Assembly (NCBI RefSeq): GCF_000020585.3
Contig: NC_011138.3
Location: 1,581,193-1,645,192 of the forward strand
Direction: 5' to 3'
DNA: 64,000 bases
DNA from: Alteromonas mediterranea DE
GTDB lineage: Bacteria > Pseudomonadota > Gammaproteobacteria > Enterobacterales > Alteromonadaceae
Shown here: positions 55,763 to 64,000 of the stretch, piece by piece
Layout: each line of letters starts with the position of its first letter
Position numbering within the stretch: the first letter of the stretch is position 1
Made by a program: the position numbers and the translations under genes
The notes under the pieces: generated by a model
Seen by the model: the letters and a program-made list of their open reading frames with translations, nothing else
Told to the model about the DNA's origin: nothing
Database searches by the model: none

Positions 55763-57169
55763 CTAGTCCCAAATACCTTTTTCAGACTTCCCTTGTATCT
55801 CACAATCGCCAACCTTGTATTCCACTTTTTGGCCACTGTCTTTTTTCTTGAAGTAATCCTTACTGATAGACACAATCGTAGGTGTCATCCACACAATGGC
55901 GATAATGTTAATTACTGTCATTAAGCCCAACGCCATATCGGCCATGGCCCACACTTGAGGTAGTGCTGCCTGAGCGCCCCAATAAATCATACCTAAATAA
56001 CCTATGGTATAAGCCGCACGGCCTATTTTGTTATCTAGCTTAAACATGTGCAGGTTACTCTCGCCATAGGCGTAGTTTGCCACTACTGAGGTGAAAGCAA
56101 ACAAGCTAATGGCGGCTGCCACGAAGTCGGTACCGCCTTCACCTAAATGACTGCTCATGGCATCTTGTGTTAGGCGAATGCCTTCCATTTGATCAGAGCT
56201 TGAACCGCCCGCTAGCAGAATAATAAACGCCGTAGACGTACACAATATTAGTGTGTCTAAGAAAACACCTAGCATCTGAATGTAACCTTGCGATACCGGG
56301 TGGTTAGGGTTTGGAACCGCACTTGCCGCTGCGTGCGGTACAGAGCCGCTACCCGCTTCATTTGAATAGAGGCCACGCTGGATTCCATTTTTAATGGCAG
56401 CACCTAATGCACCGGCACCTGCTTCCTGTAAACCAAATGCTGATTTCACGATATCAAGCAGCATGGCCGGAAGTTCTGAAATATTGATAAAGGTAATAGC
56501 CAATGCCACAAGCACGTAGCCAATGCCCATAAACGGCACGACAAACTCAGCAAAGCGCGCAATGCCTCGTAAACCACCTACAACAATTAAGGCGGCGAGT
56601 GCAATAATGGCTAAGCCCACATATTCACTGGGAAACGAGTAAGCGTTGTTTAGTGCATCGGTAATAGTATTAGCTTGAACAGCACTGAAAACAAACCCGT
56701 AGCCAAAGAACAAACAAAGCGAGAAAGCGACAGCTAACCAGGTTTTATTGAGCCCTTGCTTGATGTAGTAAGCAGGGCCGCCACGGAACTCGCCGTTTTC
56801 GTCACGTACTTTGTATAGCTGGCCTAACACACTTTCAGCAAAACCGGTGGCCATACCTAGAAGGGCTATCATCCACATCCAAAAAATTGCGCCAGCGCCA
56901 CCTAGTGATATAGCAACTGCAACGCCAGCTAAGTTACCGGTACCCACGCGAGCCGATAAACTGGTACACAAAGCTTGGAATGAACTTATGCCGTCTTTAC
57001 TAGAGGTGTTACTGCCCTTCAGTAGGCTGAACATATGACCGAAGTGCCGAAGCTGTACACCGCCAAGTTTTACGGTAAACCAAATACCACACGCTAGCAG
57101 CATGATGATAAGTACCTGGCCGTCACCCCAAAGAATATTATTAACTAATGAAACGAATTCGTTTATCAC
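55763..57169 (-). CDS. Alanine/glycine:cation symporter (AGCS family)
   Basis: 468-residue inner-membrane symporter with about 10-11 helices. LSARVGTGNLAGVAVAISLGGAGAIFWMW-like signature (LSARVGTGNLAGVA) and the central EAGSGSVPHAAA stretch identify AGCS. It carries alanine or glycine with Na+. Single gene; the cytosolic tail (about 440-468) is charged. Substrate choice is from family knowledge. Confidence 0.93.
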   Translation of the reverse strand: MINEFVSLVNNILWGDGQVLIIMLLACGIWFTVKLGGVQLRHFGHMFSLLKGSNTSSKDGISSFQALCTSLSARVGTGNLAGVAVAISLGGAGAIFWMWMIALLGMATGFAESVLGQLYKVRDENGEFRGGPAYYIKQGLNKTWLAVAFSLCLFFGYGFVFSAVQANTITDALNNAYSFPSEYVGLAIIALAALIVVGGLRGIARFAEFVVPFMGIGYVLVALAITFINISELPAMLLDIVKSAFGLQEAGAGALGAAIKNGIQRGLYSNEAGSGSVPHAAASAVPNPNHPVSQGYIQMLGVFLDTLILCTSTAFIILLAGGSSSDQMEGIRLTQDAMSSHLGEGGTDFVAAAISLFAFTSVVANYAYGESNLHMFKLDNKIGRAAYTIGYLGMIYWGAQAALPQVWAMADMALGLMTVINIIAIVWMTPTIVSISKDYFKKKDSGQKVEYKVGDCEIQGKSEKGIWD

Positions 57170-57448
57170 GCACTTTCCTTCGTTATTGTTTTAATTATTG
57201 CTCGGCGTGTAAATATGAACTGAACATGACAGGTGCGTTGTCAGAACAAACGTAAGCTTTATGCAAAACGGTATTTGCTAAAACGTTGAGTATGCCGAGC
57301 TATATCGATAAAGCCCAATACTAGCACGACAATTAAATGATTGGACAATGAAAACGTACTGAAACTATGACGTTTTATGCTCGTATATAGAAAATTTATT
57401 CATTTAAAGGGGAAGGAAAAGCAACGCTATAAAAGAATGCCAATATAA
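57170..57448. other. Gap between the symporter and the tRNA operon
   Basis: No gene recognised. It should hold the symporter promoter, on the minus strand, and is otherwise AT-rich and unstructured. Confidence 0.35.
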
Positions 57449-57450
57449 AC

Positions 57451-57477
57451 AAAAAAACCGCTCAAAAGAGCGGTTTT
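57451..57477 (-). terminator. Terminator of the tRNA operon
   Basis: AAAACCGCTC (57454-57463), loop AAAA, GAGCGGTTTT (57468-57477); on the minus strand a T-run follows. Confidence 0.93.
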
Positions 57478-57487
57478 TTCAAAAATA

Positions 57488-57563
57488 TGGCTGGGGTAAC
57501 AGGACTCGAACCTATGAATGGCGGGATCAAAACCCGCTGCCTTACCAACTTGGCTATACCCCA
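57488..57563 (-). tRNA. tRNA-Gln (TTG), copy 1
   Basis: 76 nt with encoded CCA. Anticodon stem GCGGG/CCCGC around TTTTGAT puts TTG at 34-36. Acceptor TGGGGTA/TACCCCA. Identical to the other two Gln copies. Confidence 0.97.
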
Positions 57564-57566
57564 ATT

Positions 57567-57651
57567 TGGTGCGGAAGGAGAGACTTGAACTCTCACGCCG
57601 TGAAGCACTGGAACCTAAATCCAGCGTGTCTACCAATTCCACCACTTCCGC
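57567..57651 (-). tRNA. tRNA-Leu (TAG), copy 1
   Basis: 85 nt, CCA encoded, long variable arm. Anticodon stem CTGGA/TCCAG around TTTAGGT gives TAG. Acceptor GCGGAAG/CTTCCGC. Confidence 0.97.
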
Positions 57652-57685
57652 AATGTAGACTTCCAATAAAGGAATAAGTAAAAGT

Positions 57686-57762
57686 TGGTGGCTACGGCGA
57701 GATTCGAACTTGCGACCCCATCATTATGAGTGATGTGCTCTAACCAGCTGAGCTACGTAGCC
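57686..57762 (-). tRNA. tRNA-Met (CAT), elongator, copy 1
   Basis: 77 nt with CCA. Anticodon stem CATCA/TGATG around CTCATAA. The GGCTACG acceptor is that of elongator tRNA-Met. It differs from copy 2 by one D-arm base (57747, G versus A in the plus strand). Confidence 0.96.
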
Positions 57763-57780
57763 TTAACTTTTATTTTCAAT

Positions 57781-57804
57781 AAAAAGCCGCTCGTTGAGCG
57801 GCTT
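57781..57804 (-). terminator. Terminator-like hairpin inside the tRNA operon
   Basis: AAGCCGCTC (57784-57792), loop GTT, GAGCGGCTT (57796-57804), followed on the minus strand by TTTTTATT. It lies 18 bp before the second tRNA-Met, with no room for a promoter between, so it is either leaky or an RNase processing signal. Confidence 0.75.
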
Positions 57805-57814
57805 CTCAAGAATA

Positions 57815-57890
57815 TGGCTGGGGTAACAGGACTCGAACCTATGAATGGCGGGATCAAAACCCGCTGCCTTACCAACTTGGCTATACCCCA
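57815..57890 (-). tRNA. tRNA-Gln (TTG), copy 2
   Basis: 76 nt, the same sequence as copies 1 and 3. Confidence 0.97.
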
Positions 57891-57892
57891 AA

Positions 57893-57977
57893 TGGTGCGG
57901 AAGGAGAGACTTGAACTCTCACGCCGTGAAGCACTGGAACCTAAATCCAGCGTGTCTACCAATTCCACCACTTCCGC
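57893..57977 (-). tRNA. tRNA-Leu (TAG), copy 2
   Basis: 85 nt, the same sequence as copies 1 and 3. Confidence 0.97.
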
Positions 57978-58012
57978 GTAGACGCTAGCTATAATAGTCA
58001 TTCAAAAAAGAA

Positions 58013-58088
58013 TGGCTGGGGTAACAGGACTCGAACCTATGAATGGCGGGATCAAAACCCGCTGCCTTACCAACTTGGCTATACCCCA
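58013..58088 (-). tRNA. tRNA-Gln (TTG), copy 3
   Basis: 76 nt, the same sequence as copies 1 and 2. Confidence 0.97.
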
Positions 58089-58092
58089 GTCG

Positions 58093-58177
58093 TGGTGCGG
58101 AAGGAGAGACTTGAACTCTCACGCCGTGAAGCACTGGAACCTAAATCCAGCGTGTCTACCAATTCCACCACTTCCGC
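58093..58177 (-). tRNA. tRNA-Leu (TAG), copy 3
   Basis: 85 nt, the same sequence as copies 1 and 2. Confidence 0.97.
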
Positions 58178-58212
58178 GCAGCTAGACTTTCCTAAAAGAG
58201 ACAATAGAGAAT

Positions 58213-58289
58213 TGGTGGCTACGGCGAGATTCGAACTTGCGACCCCATCATTATGAGTGATGTGCTCTAACCAACTGAGCTACGTAGCC
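58213..58289 (-). tRNA. tRNA-Met (CAT), elongator, copy 2 (first gene of the operon)
   Basis: 77 nt with CCA, elongator type. First transcribed. The order Met-Leu-Gln-Leu-Gln-Met-Leu-Gln resembles the E. coli metT-leuW-gln operon. Confidence 0.96.
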
Positions 58290-58323
58290 TTGCTATTCTC
58301 TTCCCTCTCAGGAAGTGGCGCGT

Positions 58324-58352
58324 ATTATGCGTATATGACTGGCAACCGTCAA
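58324..58352 (-). promoter_or_regulatory. Promoter of the tRNA operon
   Basis: On the minus strand TTGACG (58352-58347), a 17-bp spacer and CATAAT (58329-58324), then a GC-rich ACGCGCC discriminator typical of stringently controlled stable-RNA promoters. Confidence 0.85.
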
Positions 58353-58461
58353 CCCCTTTTTTACTAACTTTTTTTAAATGCTCATTAAGTGTGCGCATTA
58401 GGGTGAAATACACACAAAAAGCGGTGAAATTGAACAACTTGCAAGGCCTATAGCGGTGTTT

Positions 58462-59499
58462 CTACCATGCCTTAGTGTCTGATTTAGTTTGGTAATAGCA
58501 CAGGTCAATAGGGCGCGGACCATAGGTATTGTCATGAAAAAACGGGTTATCTAGGTTTTTACCTGTATTCGTGCGTTTTTTATATTCTTCGTGTAGTGGC
58601 ATTTGTACAAAGTAGGGCGTAGCCTTGTCTGAGTGCACGAAAGCCTGCTTGATTTTGCTTTTTTGTGTAATGTTATCCAGCACACCGCCACTTTGCCTAT
58701 TCCCTCGCGGTAATTTTTGAAGTAGCTCCATGCCTTTAACAACCCGCCCTACTACCGACATGTTTCTGTCTAAGTGGCGGGGTGCTTGACCAAGTACGAT
58801 ATAAAACTCGGTACTCGCGGTATCTTTTTCGCTATTGCGCGCAAAAGCCACAACGCCAGGGCAATGCAGCCCCCACATTTCAGCGCGAGTGCTGTCTATA
58901 CCCACAGGAAACCCGTCTAAAAAACCTGTGCTCGGTGCAAACATATCGTTAGTTTCCACCACATGCACGTTGCTATTAAGTGGCTGGGTAAATTCAGCAT
59001 CAATTGTGCTTAGTAACGCGGAGTCAAACTGAGATACATCATGGGTATCATTACTTCCCGCTTGCGCAACAAATCCATCCACTACACGATAAAATGCCTG
59101 TTCGTTATAAAAGCCTGCATCGATAAGCTTTTTAAATCGGGCAACGTGTTTGGGCGCTAGGGCAGGGTGTAGCGCAATAACCACGTCGCCGTAAGCCGTA
59201 GCAAAGGTCACCGTATTGCTTTTAGGAACCTGATACCAACTCGCGCTATTGCTGTGCAAAATGGCGTTATCTTGTTTTGTTGAATTATCTGAAACGCTCG
59301 GTATTTTCTCTTTAACATTACTGCTTATTTGGGTAGTAAGTACTTGGCTTTCGTTGTCTTCTTTGCCAGCAAGCGCAGTATTAGTTAATAAATATAGCGC
59401 GGTAATTGCGCCATACACCGTTGAGCAAAATAAGTTTTGCCCCAGTGATGTAGTGTGGTGTGCGTGTTTGGACATATTTTTATGACGTTTAAAGTGCAT
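58462..59499 (-). CDS. Exported cyclophilin-type peptidylprolyl isomerase
   Basis: 345-residue protein with an N-terminal hydrophobic export segment (about 20-45, STVYGAITALYLLTNTALA), a variable linker and a cyclophilin-like domain (about 95-270: TVTFATAYGDVVIALHPALAP, FYRVVDGFVAQAGSND, TEFYIVLGQAPRHLDRNMSVVGRV). The substrate-binding Arg/Phe region is present but the domain is divergent, so activity may be reduced. Start 59499 is chosen for its AAGG 8 nt upstream; an ATG at 59475 (MSKHAHH) is possible. It folds proteins in the periplasm by inference. Confidence 0.82.
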   Translation of the reverse strand: MHFKRHKNMSKHAHHTTSLGQNLFCSTVYGAITALYLLTNTALAGKEDNESQVLTTQISSNVKEKIPSVSDNSTKQDNAILHSNSASWYQVPKSNTVTFATAYGDVVIALHPALAPKHVARFKKLIDAGFYNEQAFYRVVDGFVAQAGSNDTHDVSQFDSALLSTIDAEFTQPLNSNVHVVETNDMFAPSTGFLDGFPVGIDSTRAEMWGLHCPGVVAFARNSEKDTASTEFYIVLGQAPRHLDRNMSVVGRVVKGMELLQKLPRGNRQSGGVLDNITQKSKIKQAFVHSDKATPYFVQMPLHEEYKKRTNTGKNLDNPFFHDNTYGPRPIDLCYYQTKSDTKAW

Positions 59500-59567
59500 T
59501 CGTAAAGCCTTTTGTTTTTTACAATTTATATCAGGCCAACGTACGCTTAACAATTGTCTGAAACAAA

Positions 59568-59593
59568 CAAAAAAGCCACCTTGCGGTGGCTTT
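59568..59593 (-). terminator. Intrinsic terminator of the rplY-pth-ychF operon
   Basis: AAAGCCACC (59572-59580), loop TTGC, GGTGGCTTT (59585-59593); a T-run follows on the minus strand. Confidence 0.9.
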
Positions 59594-59624
59594 CAAAAAA
59601 TAGCGTTAACTTCTACACCAGAAG

Positions 59625-60716
59625 TTACACGTTAAAGCGGAAGTGAATAACGTCGCCGTCTTTAACAATATAGTCTTTACCTTCAAGACGCCATTTACCT
59701 GCGTCTTTTGCACCCTGTTCGCCGTTAAACTCAACAAAATGATCGTAGCTTACGATTTCAGCGCGAATAAAGCCTTTCTCGAAGTCGGTGTGAATTTTAC
59801 CCGCTGCTTGCGGCGCTGTAGACCCTTCTGGGAATGTCCATGCGCGAACTTCTTTTACACCTGCAGTAAAGTAGGTTTGCAGAGTAAGCAAGTTGTAACC
59901 TGAACGAATAACACGGTTAAGACCCGGCTCTTCTAAGCCCATATCCTGCATGAATTCTTCACGCTCGTCGTCTTCAAGCTCTGCAATGTCAGATTCAATA
60001 GATGCACAAACCGCAACAACCGTAGCGTTTTCACCTGCAGCAATTTCTTTTACTTGATCAAGATACGGGTTATTTTCAAAACCGTCTTCATTAACGTTAG
60101 CAATGTACATGGTTGGCTTAAGGGTTAGCATGTTCATGTAGCTAATCGCTTCAAGCTCTTCTTTGCTTAGCTCCAGCGAGCGAAGTAACAAGCCTTCATC
60201 TAGATGCGGCTTAATCTTCTCAAGTACTTTCATTTCGTACTTGGCATCAGCATCGCCACCTTTAGCGCGCTTCGCTACGCGATGCAGTGCTTTTTCTGTG
60301 GTTTCTAAGTCTGAAAGCGCAAGCTCGGTATTAATAACGTCAATATCATCTTTCGGGCTAACGCGACCTGCAACGTGAACAATGTTTTCATCGTCGAAGC
60401 AGCGAACTACGTGACCGATAGCGTCGGTTTCACGAATGTTAGCAAGGAATTTATTACCTAAACCTTCACCTTTAGACGCGCCTTCAACCAAACCCGCAAT
60501 ATCAACGAATTCCATCGTAGTAGGAATGACGCGCTGAGGGTTTACGATTTCAGCCAACTTGTCCAAACGAAGATCTGGCACAGGCACTACACCCGTGTTT
60601 GGCTCGATGGTACAGAAAGGGAAGTTTGCCGCTTCAATACCTGCTTTTGTTAATGCATTGAAAAGTGTTGATTTACCTACGTTAGGTAGGCCAACAATAC
60701 CGCATTTAAAACCCAT
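59625..60716 (-). CDS. ychF: Redox-regulated ATPase YchF (OLA1/Obg-like)
   Basis: 363-residue P-loop protein with G1 GLPNVGKS (9-16) and a C-terminal TGS domain (about 280-363, ending [12 protein letters not shown]). YchF prefers ATP, associates with ribosomes and restrains oxidative-stress defence. Downstream of pth as in many bacteria. Length equals the E. coli protein. Confidence 0.98.
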   Translation of the reverse strand: MGFKCGIVGLPNVGKSTLFNALTKAGIEAANFPFCTIEPNTGVVPVPDLRLDKLAEIVNPQRVIPTTMEFVDIAGLVEGASKGEGLGNKFLANIRETDAIGHVVRCFDDENIVHVAGRVSPKDDIDVINTELALSDLETTEKALHRVAKRAKGGDADAKYEMKVLEKIKPHLDEGLLLRSLELSKEELEAISYMNMLTLKPTMYIANVNEDGFENNPYLDQVKEIAAGENATVVAVCASIESDIAELEDDEREEFMQDMGLEEPGLNRVIRSGYNLLTLQTYFTAGVKEVRAWTFPEGSTAPQAAGKIHTDFEKGFIRAEIVSYDHFVEFNGEQGAKDAGKWRLEGKDYIVKDGDVIHFRFNV

Positions 60717-60758
60717 GGTATGGATCCTTAGTTTGGAAAAGTGATAACTGGCTAAGGT

Positions 60759-61340
60759 TTACACTTTATGCGAGTGTAACCTGTTTTGTGCTTGCTTTAG
60801 GTCTTCTTTTAGCAAAATTTCTGTACAGCGTACCGCTTCATCGATGGCACTTTCAATGGCTGTTTTTTCTTCTGCTGACGGTTTTCCTAAGACATGGCCG
60901 GTAACGCGGCTTTTATGTCCAGGGTGACCAATACCAATGCGCAAACGCAAAAAGTTCTTGTTATTACCCATTCTTGCCACAATGTCACGCACGCCATTTT
61001 GACTTGAGCTGCCGCCTACTTTGTATTTTGCCACACCAGGCGGTAAGTCTAATTCGTCAAACGCTACTAATATTTGTTCTGGCTCTATGCGGTAAAAGTT
61101 AGCAAGTGCCGCTACGGCTTGACCACTTTTATTCATAAAAGTAGTGGGGTAGAGCAAACGGATATCTTTACCGTCAATAGTAATACGAGCAGTTTTACCG
61201 AAGAATTTTGTTTCTGGTTTTAGCGGGGCGTTATAGGTGTCGGCAAGTTGGTTGAGAAACCATTCACCGGCATTGTGTCGGGTATTTTCATATTCGGGGC
61301 CTGGATTACCCAGACCCACGATAAGGCGGATATCAGCCAA
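60759..61340 (-). CDS. pth: Peptidyl-tRNA hydrolase
   Basis: 193 residues, normal size. [18 protein letters not shown] carries N12 and catalytic H22; FMNKSGQAV and DELDLPPG are the other signatures. It frees tRNA from stalled peptidyl-tRNA. It begins 5 bp after the rplY stop and precedes ychF by 42 bp. Confidence 0.98.
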   Translation of the reverse strand: MADIRLIVGLGNPGPEYENTRHNAGEWFLNQLADTYNAPLKPETKFFGKTARITIDGKDIRLLYPTTFMNKSGQAVAALANFYRIEPEQILVAFDELDLPPGVAKYKVGGSSSQNGVRDIVARMGNNKNFLRLRIGIGHPGHKSRVTGHVLGKPSAEEKTAIESAIDEAVRCTEILLKEDLKQAQNRLHSHKV

Positions 61341-61345
61341 GAGGA

Positions 61346-61978
61346 TTATTCCTCAGAAGCTGCTTCTTCGCCGTCTTCGTCTGTTTCAGCTGCTTTAGGA
61401 GCAGGCTTAACAGTTACAACCGCTAGGTCGTGAGCTTCGTCGTTCTTAGCAAGTTCTACTGAAGAAACGCCAGCTGGAAGGGTTAGGTCAGAAAGGTGTA
61501 CTGTTTGACCCATTTCAACCGCAGCCATGTCTACTTCGATAAACTCTGGAAGATCTTTAGGCTGACAAGTAACTTCGATTTCAGTTACGTGGTGCTCAGC
61601 AATACCGCCAGCTTTAACAGCAGCAGACTTCTCTTCGTTTACGAAGTGAAGTGGAACGTTAGTGTGTACGTCTTCACCAGCGATAACACGTTGGAAGTCA
61701 ATGTGCATGATCTTTGGCTTGTACGGGTGGCGCTGCATGTCTTTTACTAAAACTTCAACAGGCTTTCCGTCTAGGTTCAAAGTAAGAACGTGAGAGTAGA
61801 ACGCTTCAAAGTCAGCAGAGTTGTTAACTTTGTTGTGATCTAGTGTGATAGAAACGGGTGCTTCTTCACCACCGTAGATGATACCAGGAAGCTTATCTTC
61901 GCGACGTAGGCGGCGGCTCGCACCTTTCCCTAGGTCTGTACGAACAGAAGCGTCTAGGTTAAAAATTGCTTCAGACAT
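61346..61978 (-). CDS. rplY: 50S ribosomal protein L25/general stress protein Ctc
   Basis: 210-residue two-domain (CTC-type) L25: N-terminal 5S rRNA-binding domain ([28 protein letters not shown]) and the TL5-type C-terminal domain, with an acidic tail (about 190-210). Longer than the 94-residue E. coli L25. Start 61978 has GGAGAC upstream; an upstream in-frame extension is rejected. Confidence 0.96.
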   Translation of the reverse strand: MSEAIFNLDASVRTDLGKGASRRLRREDKLPGIIYGGEEAPVSITLDHNKVNNSADFEAFYSHVLTLNLDGKPVEVLVKDMQRHPYKPKIMHIDFQRVIAGEDVHTNVPLHFVNEEKSAAVKAGGIAEHHVTEIEVTCQPKDLPEFIEVDMAAVEMGQTVHLSDLTLPAGVSSVELAKNDEAHDLAVVTVKPAPKAAETDEDGEEAASEE

Positions 61979-62245
61979 TGTCTGTCTCCAATATATAAGT
62001 CTAATGGTGTGGGTTTTTGCGACCAAAACCCACTGTTAATTGGCGTTGAAAGCACTTAAATGAAACGCTTATAAAGCAAATTCACTCATTTAAAAGCACA
62101 ATAAAACACCACCCCAAAATTCAAGGGCGGCGAATTCTAACACCACCTATAAAAACATACAATTATTACGTTTATAAAAAATACAGTTTGGCTTTGTACG
62201 CATGCTGTAATATGCATGCTCCAGAACAACAATTAATATGCCAAT
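61979..62245. promoter_or_regulatory. Upstream region of rplY
   Basis: No gene. On the minus strand TTGTAT (62162-62157), a 17-bp spacer and TAGAAT (62139-62134), followed by a GC-rich TCGCCGCCC, form a good sigma-70 promoter with a stringent-type discriminator. Confidence 0.6.
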
Positions 62246-62272
62246 ACAAAAAAGCACGCCAAAGCGTGCTTT
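62246..62272 (-). terminator. Intrinsic terminator of the zinc alcohol dehydrogenase gene
   Basis: AAAGCACGC (62251-62259), loop CAAA, GCGTGCTTT (62264-62272); T-run on the minus strand. Confidence 0.9.
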
Positions 62273-62290
62273 AGTTGTTTCAATATCCGT

Positions 62291-63292
62291 TTAGCGGGTA
62301 AGTACAATGCGATAGTGCGCTTTACCTTCACGTAATCTGTCTATGGCCTTATTAACGTCTTCAAACTTGAATGTCTCGGTGACAGGCTCAATATCGTGAT
62401 GCGCCGCAAAGTCTAGCATGGTCTTGATAGTAGCAGGGCTGCCCACCGGCGAACCTGAAACGCTTTTCTGCCCGCCAATTAGATTAAATGCGCCAATGTC
62501 CAGCGGCTCCAACGTTGCACCAACGAAATGTAAGCGACCTTTAGGCGCAAGCGTAGACAGGTATAGGTTCCAATCAAGCTTTACGTTTACCGTTGAAATA
62601 ATTAAATCGAATCGCCCCTGAGCCTTTTTAATTTCATCTTCATCGCGACTATTAATCGTTTCTGACGCACCTAGCGATAGCGCCTCTTTTTCTTTTGACT
62701 CGCTAGAGGTGAAGGCTACGACTTTACAGCCCCATGCATTTAAAAATTGCAGGGCAAGGTGTCCTAATCCGCCGATACCCACAACGCCAACCTCGCTTGT
62801 CGGGCTAATATTAAATTGTACCAGGGGGTTAAATACGGTAATGCCACCGCAAAATAAAGGTCCAGCTTTGGTGCTGTCTATCGATTCAGGTAAGGGGATA
62901 ACAGCACGTGCCTGAGCGCGAACTTTGTCGGCGAAGCCACCGTGACGACCGCCAATGGTCATAGTCGCGCCGGCACATAAGTTGTGGTCACCCGCTTCAC
63001 ATGTTCGACAGCTATTGCAATAACTCGCGTGCCACCCTAACCCTACTCGCTGACCCACTTTCAATGATGTGACGTGGTCACCAATCTTACTTACTGTACC
63101 CACTACTTCATGTCCTGGTACGAAAGGAAACTCTGTTATCCCCCATTCATTATCCAGCATGCTTAAATCACTATGGCATATGCCACAGCTTTCAACGTCT
63201 ATTTCAACGTCATGAGCACCAAGCTCACCGGGGTCGTATTCAAACTTCTCTAGCTTTCCACCGGCTTCTTTCGCTGCATATGCGTATATCAT
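62291..63292 (-). CDS. Zinc-dependent NADP(H) alcohol dehydrogenase (cinnamyl-ADH/YahK-like)
   Basis: 333-residue medium-chain dehydrogenase. Catalytic zinc region CGICHSD (C39) and GHE (H61); structural zinc cysteines C92, C95, C98 and C106 ([16 protein letters not shown]); the cofactor fold [12 protein letters not shown] followed by TSSESK, which favours NADPH. It reduces aldehydes with broad range, as relatives YahK and Ahr do. The gene stands alone with its own terminator. Confidence 0.9.
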   Translation of the reverse strand: MIYAYAAKEAGGKLEKFEYDPGELGAHDVEIDVESCGICHSDLSMLDNEWGITEFPFVPGHEVVGTVSKIGDHVTSLKVGQRVGLGWHASYCNSCRTCEAGDHNLCAGATMTIGGRHGGFADKVRAQARAVIPLPESIDSTKAGPLFCGGITVFNPLVQFNISPTSEVGVVGIGGLGHLALQFLNAWGCKVVAFTSSESKEKEALSLGASETINSRDEDEIKKAQGRFDLIISTVNVKLDWNLYLSTLAPKGRLHFVGATLEPLDIGAFNLIGGQKSVSGSPVGSPATIKTMLDFAAHHDIEPVTETFKFEDVNKAIDRLREGKAHYRIVLTR

Positions 63293-63406
63293 TAATCTGT
63301 CCTTTTAGTGTTGATAAGGTCCTGCTGAGCAAAATGGCCCGCAGGTCCTCGGTACTCAGCGTACAATTCAGTTATCAAATTGCTACACTGCTCTCTAAAA
63401 ACTCGA

Positions 63407-63862
63407 TCACTTAGTGGGTAGGCTATCAATGACCTTACTGGTATCCAATACCTTTACCGACGTCACTTGTAATACGGTGCCAAATTGAGTGAAGGTCATC
63501 AAATCAGGTTTGGGCGTGCCTTTAACTTCAACAATAAGACCATTCTTTTGATATGTTTCATCTAGACCGTGCAGGGTGTAACGGTCACCGTTCTCGGCAA
63601 TAAAGGCATAAAAGCCGCCTTCAAGATCTTTATAAAAAATGCTGCCCTTCATTGTTACTTCACCTTTTGCATCGGCTTCCACAGCTTCCGCCTGCGTTAC
63701 TGGCTCAGCGACGAGCTCTTTAGGTAAATCTTCACTGTTTTGCTGAATTTGTTCTTTTTTGTCAGTCATCGCAAGGTTCTCTTTCTTTTCTTCTTCTGCG
63801 CATGCGCCTAGCAATGTCATAGACGTCAAGATAAGTACTAAGTTGAGTCGGTTAGTTTTCAT
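63407..63862 (-). CDS. Hypothetical lipoprotein
   Basis: 151-residue protein with a lipoprotein signal (MKTNRLNLVLILTSMTLLGA then C21 as lipidation site). A charged linker (about 25-65) leads to a small soluble domain (about 70-145; GGFYAFIAENGDRYTLHGLD) that could be an OB-like barrel. Start 63862 has AAAGGA 8 nt upstream, and an upstream in-frame start would place an unlikely leader before the signal. Family not recognised. Confidence 0.75.
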   Translation of the reverse strand: MKTNRLNLVLILTSMTLLGACAEEEKKENLAMTDKKEQIQQNSEDLPKELVAEPVTQAEAVEADAKGEVTMKGSIFYKDLEGGFYAFIAENGDRYTLHGLDETYQKNGLIVEVKGTPKPDLMTFTQFGTVLQVTSVKVLDTSKVIDSLPTK

Positions 63863-64000
63863 TTTTTTATTTCCTTTACCACGTAGTAGTACATTTACAA
63901 TTTGTTGGGCTTGCAAAACGCAATTAACAAGCGCAACGTAATGCCGATCATTTATCTTTACTATGCTGCCTAGTCTTCCACGACGCCTAAGTAATTTCTA

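Noticed and set aside
57427..58001. Open frames over the tRNA genes, some repeated
   Set aside because: They are translations of tRNA sequence; the repetition reflects duplicated tRNAs.
57481..58290. Regularly repeated segments resembling a CRISPR array
   Set aside because: The repeats are 76-85 nt tRNA genes with clear cloverleaf parts and spacing unlike CRISPR; no cas genes are present.

Overview
The window reads as chromosome of a marine gammaproteobacterium, most likely Alteromonas or a close relative. This is inferred from codon use, the gene families (two large TonB-dependent receptors, an AGCS symporter, a UbiF-type hydroxylase) and conserved gammaproteobacterial gene orders: grpE-dnaK-dnaJ, dapB-carA-carB-greA, ackA-pta, miaB-phoH-ybeY-corC-lnt, rplY-pth-ychF and a Met/Leu/Gln tRNA operon. 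No phage, plasmid or CRISPR signature was seen.

Layout. 0-1.3 kb: start of dps, then nadK. 1.6-16.2 kb: an accessory block that looks dedicated to polyhydroxybutyrate (PHB) and 3-hydroxybutyrate use. It has a tightly overlapping minus-strand operon (GntP permease, secreted MetX-like esterase, secreted PHB depolymerase, 3-hydroxybutyrate dehydrogenase), a convergent iron alcohol dehydrogenase, a divergent TonB receptor, a LuxR-type response regulator and an SSS-domain sensor kinase. An IS3-family element has cut the kinase's receiver domain off. 16.3-20.5 kb: chaperone genes behind a clear sigma-32 promoter. 20.5-27.4 kb: a 34-bp tandem repeat, cytochrome c', an EAL regulator, a propionyl-CoA synthetase-like enzyme and cytochrome b561. 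27.8-34.7 kb: dapB, carAB with an attenuator-like leader, greA and a Nudix hydrolase. 34.8-40.3 kb: a DUF3224 protein, an ibpA-type small heat-shock gene with a ROSE-like RNA thermometer, ackA-pta and a Phd/ParE-type toxin-antitoxin pair. 40.4-46.1 kb: the lnt-to-miaB operon. 46.4-50.5 kb: ubiF with a coupled 58-residue membrane protein, a TetR/AhpD-like divergent pair, and two tiny genes (a ribbon-helix-helix-like protein and a lysine-rich peptide). 50.9-57.2 kb: a second TonB receptor, thioesterase, flavin reductase, cupin and AGCS symporter. 57.4-58.4 kb: eight tRNA genes. 58.4-63.9 kb: cyclophilin, ychF, pth, rplY, zinc alcohol dehydrogenase and a lipoprotein.

How it fits together. The PHB block would take external polymer to 3-hydroxybutyrate (depolymerase and esterase), import it (permease) and oxidise it to acetoacetate (dehydrogenase). 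Kinase and regulator resemble the CrbS/CrbR type known to control acetate activation, and ackA-pta and an acyl-CoA synthetase lie in the same window. Because nadK and grpE are neighbours in many gammaproteobacteria, the PHB block looks like an insertion between two core genes. The observations most worth following are the IS-split sensor kinase, the small ribbon-helix-helix gene with three helically phased TATAC repeats, the ROSE-type leader of the small heat-shock gene, the 34-bp repeat array and the duplicated tRNA module with an internal terminator.
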